Assembly: GCA_025929595.1 (NCBI GenBank)
Contig: JAICQA010000120.1
Coordinates: 1 to 7,980, forward strand
DNA from: Xanthobacteraceae bacterium
GTDB taxonomy: Bacteria > Pseudomonadota > Alphaproteobacteria > Rhizobiales > Xanthobacteraceae
Direction: 5' to 3'
Length of the DNA: 7,980 nt
The translations under genes were made by a program, and so were the position numbers. A model generated the notes under the pieces. The model made no database searches, had not been told where the DNA came from, and saw nothing but the letters and a program-made list of their open reading frames with translations. Position 1 is the stretch's first letter. Each line of letters begins with the position of its first letter. Positions 5,774 to 7,980 of this stretch are shown here, one piece after another.

Positions 5774-7294
5774 CTACTTGCTCTCTTCGCGGAAGACTTC
5801 CTCACGCTTTTTGCTCACCGACGGCAGCAGCACGATCAGCAGCGACCCGATGGCGAGGACGAGCAGCAGGGCGCTGATCGGCCGCTGAAAAAAAATCGTC
5901 GGGTCGCCGCGTGAAAGCATCATTGCCCGGCGAAGGTGCTCCTCGAGCAATTGACCGATGACAAAGCCGAGCAACAGCGGCGCCGGTTCGCAATCCAACC
6001 GGACCAGCACGTAGCCGATCACCCCGAACAGGGCCATGACATACACGTCGACCGGGTTGTTGTTGATGCTGTACACGCCGATGCAGCACATCGCCATGAT
6101 CGCGGGGAACAGCATGCGATAGGGAACGGACAGCAACTTCACCCAGACGCCGATGAGCGGCAGATTCAGCATCAGCAGCATGAAATTGCCGATCCACATG
6201 GATGCGACGATCGCCCAGAAGAGGTCGGCTTTTTCGGTGATGACATTCGGCCCCGGAATAATGCCCTGAATGATCATGGCGCCGATCATGAGCGCCATGA
6301 CCGGGTTCGACGGTATGCCGAGCGTGAGCATCGGGATGAAGGATGTCTGCGCGCCCGCATTGTTCGCGGCTTCGGGCGCCGCGACGCCCTCGATCGCACC
6401 CTTGCCGAACTTCGCGCTGTTCCTGGAGATACGTTTTTCGAACGAGTAAGCGCCGAACGACGCCAGCATGGCGCCGCCGCCCGGCAGAATGCCGACAAAG
6501 GAACCGAATGCCGTTCCCCGCAGGATCGGCCCGACAATCGACCGCAGAACGTCCTTCGACGGCAGCATGTTGCGCACGCGGGCAACGACCACCTCCCGGC
6601 GCTGCTCGTCCTCGACGTTGCGAATGACCTCGGCGAGCCCGAACACGCCCATGGCGAGCGCGACAAAATTCAGTCCGTCGGTCAGCACGATGTAGCCGAA
6701 GGTGAAGCGCGCGGCGCCGGTATAAAGATCCTGGCCGATGGTGCCGAGCAGCAATCCGACCAGCACCATGCCGATCGCCTTGAGCAGCGAGCCATGCGCG
6801 AGCGCAATGGATGCGGCGAGTCCGAGCACCATCAGCGCGAAATATTCGGCCGGCCCGAATTTCAGCGCCACGCTGGCCAGCGGCGGCGCGAACCCCGCGA
6901 TCAGGAAGGTCGCGACCGTGCCCGCGAAGAACGATCCGACGGCGGCGGTGAAGAGCGCCTGCCCCGCCTGGCCCTGCCTTGCCAGCTGGTAGCCATCGAT
7001 GGCGGTGACCACCGCGCTCGCTTCACCGGGGAGATTGATCAGGATCGCGGTGGTCGAGCCGCCGTATTGCGCGCCGTAATAAATCCCCGCCAGCATGATC
7101 AGCGACGAAATCGGCGGCAGGCCGAAGGTGATCGGCAGCAGCATGGCAATCGTCGCCACCGGTCCCAGTCCCGGCAGCACGCCGATCGCGGTGCCGAGCA
7201 CCACGCCGACAAAGCAGTAAAACAGGTTGGCGCCGGTGAATGCGTGGCCGAAGCCGAGGCCGAGATTGGCGGAGAGGTCCGAGAAAAACTCCAT
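5774..7294 (-). CDS. tctA: TTT transporter large membrane subunit TctA, copy 2
   Basis: A 506-residue paralogue of the TctA at 883-2391, roughly 70-75% identical by eye. The signature regions fall at the expected places: G-V-L-P-G-L-G-P (38-45), G-I-Y-Y-G-A-Q-Y-G-G-S-T-T-A-I-L (70-85), G-I-L-P-G-G-G-A (268-275), A-P-E-A-A-N-N-A-G (306-314) and G-I-P-S-N-P-V-M-A-L (326-335). The C-terminus (F-F-Q-R-P-I-S, then K-K-R-E-E-V-F-R-E-E-S-K) differs slightly from copy 1. The ATG at 7294 comes 6 bp after the tctB stop, and a GAGG overlapping that stop can serve as its ribosome-binding site, so the pair is probably translationally coupled. The gene is intact. It either works with the TctC of this cluster, or with a binding protein encoded beyond the window, or serves a different substrate. 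Confidence 0.95.
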   Translation of the reverse strand: MEFFSDLSANLGLGFGHAFTGANLFYCFVGVVLGTAIGVLPGLGPVATIAMLLPITFGLPPISSLIMLAGIYYGAQYGGSTTAILINLPGEASAVVTAIDGYQLARQGQAGQALFTAAVGSFFAGTVATFLIAGFAPPLASVALKFGPAEYFALMVLGLAASIALAHGSLLKAIGMVLVGLLLGTIGQDLYTGAARFTFGYIVLTDGLNFVALAMGVFGLAEVIRNVEDEQRREVVVARVRNMLPSKDVLRSIVGPILRGTAFGSFVGILPGGGAMLASFGAYSFEKRISRNSAKFGKGAIEGVAAPEAANNAGAQTSFIPMLTLGIPSNPVMALMIGAMIIQGIIPGPNVITEKADLFWAIVASMWIGNFMLLMLNLPLIGVWVKLLSVPYRMLFPAIMAMCCIGVYSINNNPVDVYVMALFGVIGYVLVRLDCEPAPLLLGFVIGQLLEEHLRRAMMLSRGDPTIFFQRPISALLLVLAIGSLLIVLLPSVSKKREEVFREESK

Positions 7295-7300
7295 CGCGCC

Positions 7301-7765
7301 TCAATAGCCTCCGACCCACGGACCCAGCAGCGCGAGCGGCAGGCCGAGACCGCGCACAAAAATCAGCCAACTGAACAGGACGAGGCAGACCGTCACGGCG
7401 ATCGAGGTTTTCAGGTCCCATTTGCGGGTCGCCAAGGTCGTGGCCAACAACGTAATCGACAAGGAGGGAACCAGACCCAGGCCCTTCAGCGTCGCGCCGA
7501 AGAAAATCGTCGGCAGTGTGATGAGCGCGATGCTGCGCCATGGAATGGCGCCGAACGGCTCGCCCGCTACGCGGACGCCATTGACCAGCAAGACCAGCCC
7601 GAGCGCGGCGATCAGCAAGATCAGCACGAGAGGAAAATAGCCCGGTCCCATCCGGAGCGCGGAGCCGATCGAAAGTTCCTGAAGACCGATCGCAAAGAGC
7701 GACGCAACGGCGAGAAACATCAAGCCGGAGAAAAAATTCTTCGGACTCTTGATGAATGCTGGCAA
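7301..7765 (-). CDS. tctB: TTT transporter small membrane subunit TctB, copy 2 (TTG start)
   Basis: A 154-residue TctB with four hydrophobic segments, the R-M-G-P-G-Y-F-P motif at 38-45 (the same position as in copy 1) and the G-P-W-V-G-G-Y end. An open frame continues upstream to 7909, but those 48 residues are not TctB-like. I propose the TTG codon at 7763-7765: it has a GGGGA ribosome-binding site 5 bases upstream (7771-7775), gives P-A-F-I-K-S-P-K-N-F to match the start of copy 1, and yields exactly the same length. No ATG exists near this point in frame. Identity to copy 1 is lower than for TctA (about 55% by eye), as is normal for TctB. Unlike copy 1, no tctC precedes it within the 215 bp to the window edge. 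Confidence 0.85.
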   Translation of the reverse strand: MPAFIKSPKNFFSGLMFLAVASLFAIGLQELSIGSALRMGPGYFPLVLILLIAALGLVLLVNGVRVAGEPFGAIPWRSIALITLPTIFFGATLKGLGLVPSLSITLLATTLATRKWDLKTSIAVTVCLVLFSWLIFVRGLGLPLALLGPWVGGY

Positions 7766-7770
7766 TCCAA

Positions 7771-7775
7771 TCCCC
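7771..7775 (-). promoter_or_regulatory. Ribosome-binding site deciding the TTG start of tctB copy 2
   Basis: GGGGA on the minus strand lies 5 bases before the TTG at 7765. Together with the N-terminal match to TctB copy 1, it decides this start against the longer frame from 7909. Confidence 0.55.
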
Positions 7776-7856
7776 GTCTGGAACTGACCGCAATCCAGTT
7801 CGAGCCGGTCTTTTCGCCCAAAAGGACTGAAAATGACAGAGGAATCATACAAGGTG

Positions 7857-7873
7857 CCGACGACCGCCGTCGG
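7857..7873. promoter_or_regulatory. Inverted repeat upstream of tctB copy 2, possible operator
   Basis: CCGACG-ACCGC-CGTCGG has perfect 6-bp arms around 5 bases, about 90 bp upstream of the tctB start and just downstream of the weak promoter candidate. It is unrelated in sequence to the repeats at 4017-4063, so the second transporter pair may be under different control. An alternative pairing, GACCG with CGGTC at 7862-7875, overlaps it. Confidence 0.35.
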
Positions 7874-7980
7874 TCTTCGACGAGCGAATACGAGAGCGGT
7901 CGGAAGCACTCGTCAACGTGCCCCACACACACAAGAGCCGCAAAGATTTTCCGGGTATTCACGACCGCCGCAGCCAGGGC

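Larger units (their letters stand above)
5774..7765 (-). repeat. Paralogous tctB-tctA block, copy 2
   Basis: This is the partner of the block at 883-2863, in direct orientation about 4.9 kb away. The two blocks flank tctC, the control region and the hydrolase gene. Confidence 0.7.
7766..7980 (-). promoter_or_regulatory. Leader / promoter region of the second tctB-tctA pair
   Basis: I see no convincing gene in these 215 bases. None of the minus-strand frames shows the end of a Bug-type binding protein. A possible weak promoter reading towards tctB is TTGACG (7911-7916) with TCGTAT (7888-7893) 17 bp downstream; the first matches the -35 consensus well, the second poorly. An inverted repeat follows at 7857-7873. 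A minus-strand frame runs open from the window edge to 7720 and overlaps the tctB start; it could be the end of an upstream gene, but I do not recognise it. Confidence 0.35.

Noticed and set aside
7923..7932. Short CA-rich run near the right edge
   Set aside because: About four or five CA units are too few to treat as a functional or variable repeat.
7720..7962. Minus-strand frame from a GTG at 7962 overlapping the tctB copy 2 start
   Set aside because: It is not recognisable and lacks features of a TctC end. The part overlapping tctB reads as a frame-shifted shadow. It might still be the tail of an upstream gene.
7833..7980. Plus-strand open frame with an AAGGA six bases before its ATG, running off the window
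   Set aside because: Third-position GC is only about half, well below the real genes here, and the translation looks unstructured. It cannot be excluded as the start of a gene without the sequence to the right.

Overview
The window looks like part of a GC-rich proteobacterial chromosome. Codon third positions are strongly G/C, and it carries Bug/TctC-type tripartite tricarboxylate transporters (TTT), a family greatly expanded in Burkholderiales and also common in Bradyrhizobium-like Rhizobiales. I lean towards an alphaproteobacterium (Rhizobiales), but this is an impression and not a placement. There are no RNA genes, insertion sequences, phage genes or CRISPR arrays that I can see.

Layout. 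(1) 13-876 (+): an IclR-family regulator, possibly starting upstream of the window. (2) 883-3924 (-): a transporter operon in the order tctC (solute-binding protein) - tctB - tctA, read right to left and converging tail-to-tail on the regulator with a 6-bp gap. A 14-bp-stem hairpin lies between tctC and tctB. (3) 3925-4111: a 187-bp divergent control region with two spaced inverted repeats that are good operator candidates. (4) 4112-5743 (+): a cytoplasmic sulfatase-superfamily hydrolase with the nucleophile motif C-G-A-S-R. (5) 5774-7765 (-): a second tctB-tctA pair, paralogous to the first and with the same gene lengths and spacing, but with no tctC directly upstream in the window. (6) 7766-7980: a leader or promoter region with no convincing gene.

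How it may work. TctC would capture an organic anion in the periplasm and pass it to TctA/TctB (copy 1, copy 2 or both) for cation-coupled import. The hydrolase has no signal peptide, so it would cleave an imported sulfate (or phosphonate/phosphate) ester inside the cell. The IclR protein is the natural candidate sensor. The perfect 17-bp inverted repeat in the divergent region shares a 12-base exact match with the first 12 bases of the window, directly before the regulator's start codon. This suggests one regulator controlling the transporter, the hydrolase and itself. The parts belong to known families. The substrate, the pairing of one binding protein with two membrane pairs, and the operator are the undescribed aspects.

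Three starts were revised from the longest reading frames. tctA copy 1 starts at 2391, tctB copy 1 at 2863, and tctB copy 2 at a TTG codon at 7765. With these choices both TctB proteins are 154 residues and align from their first residues.
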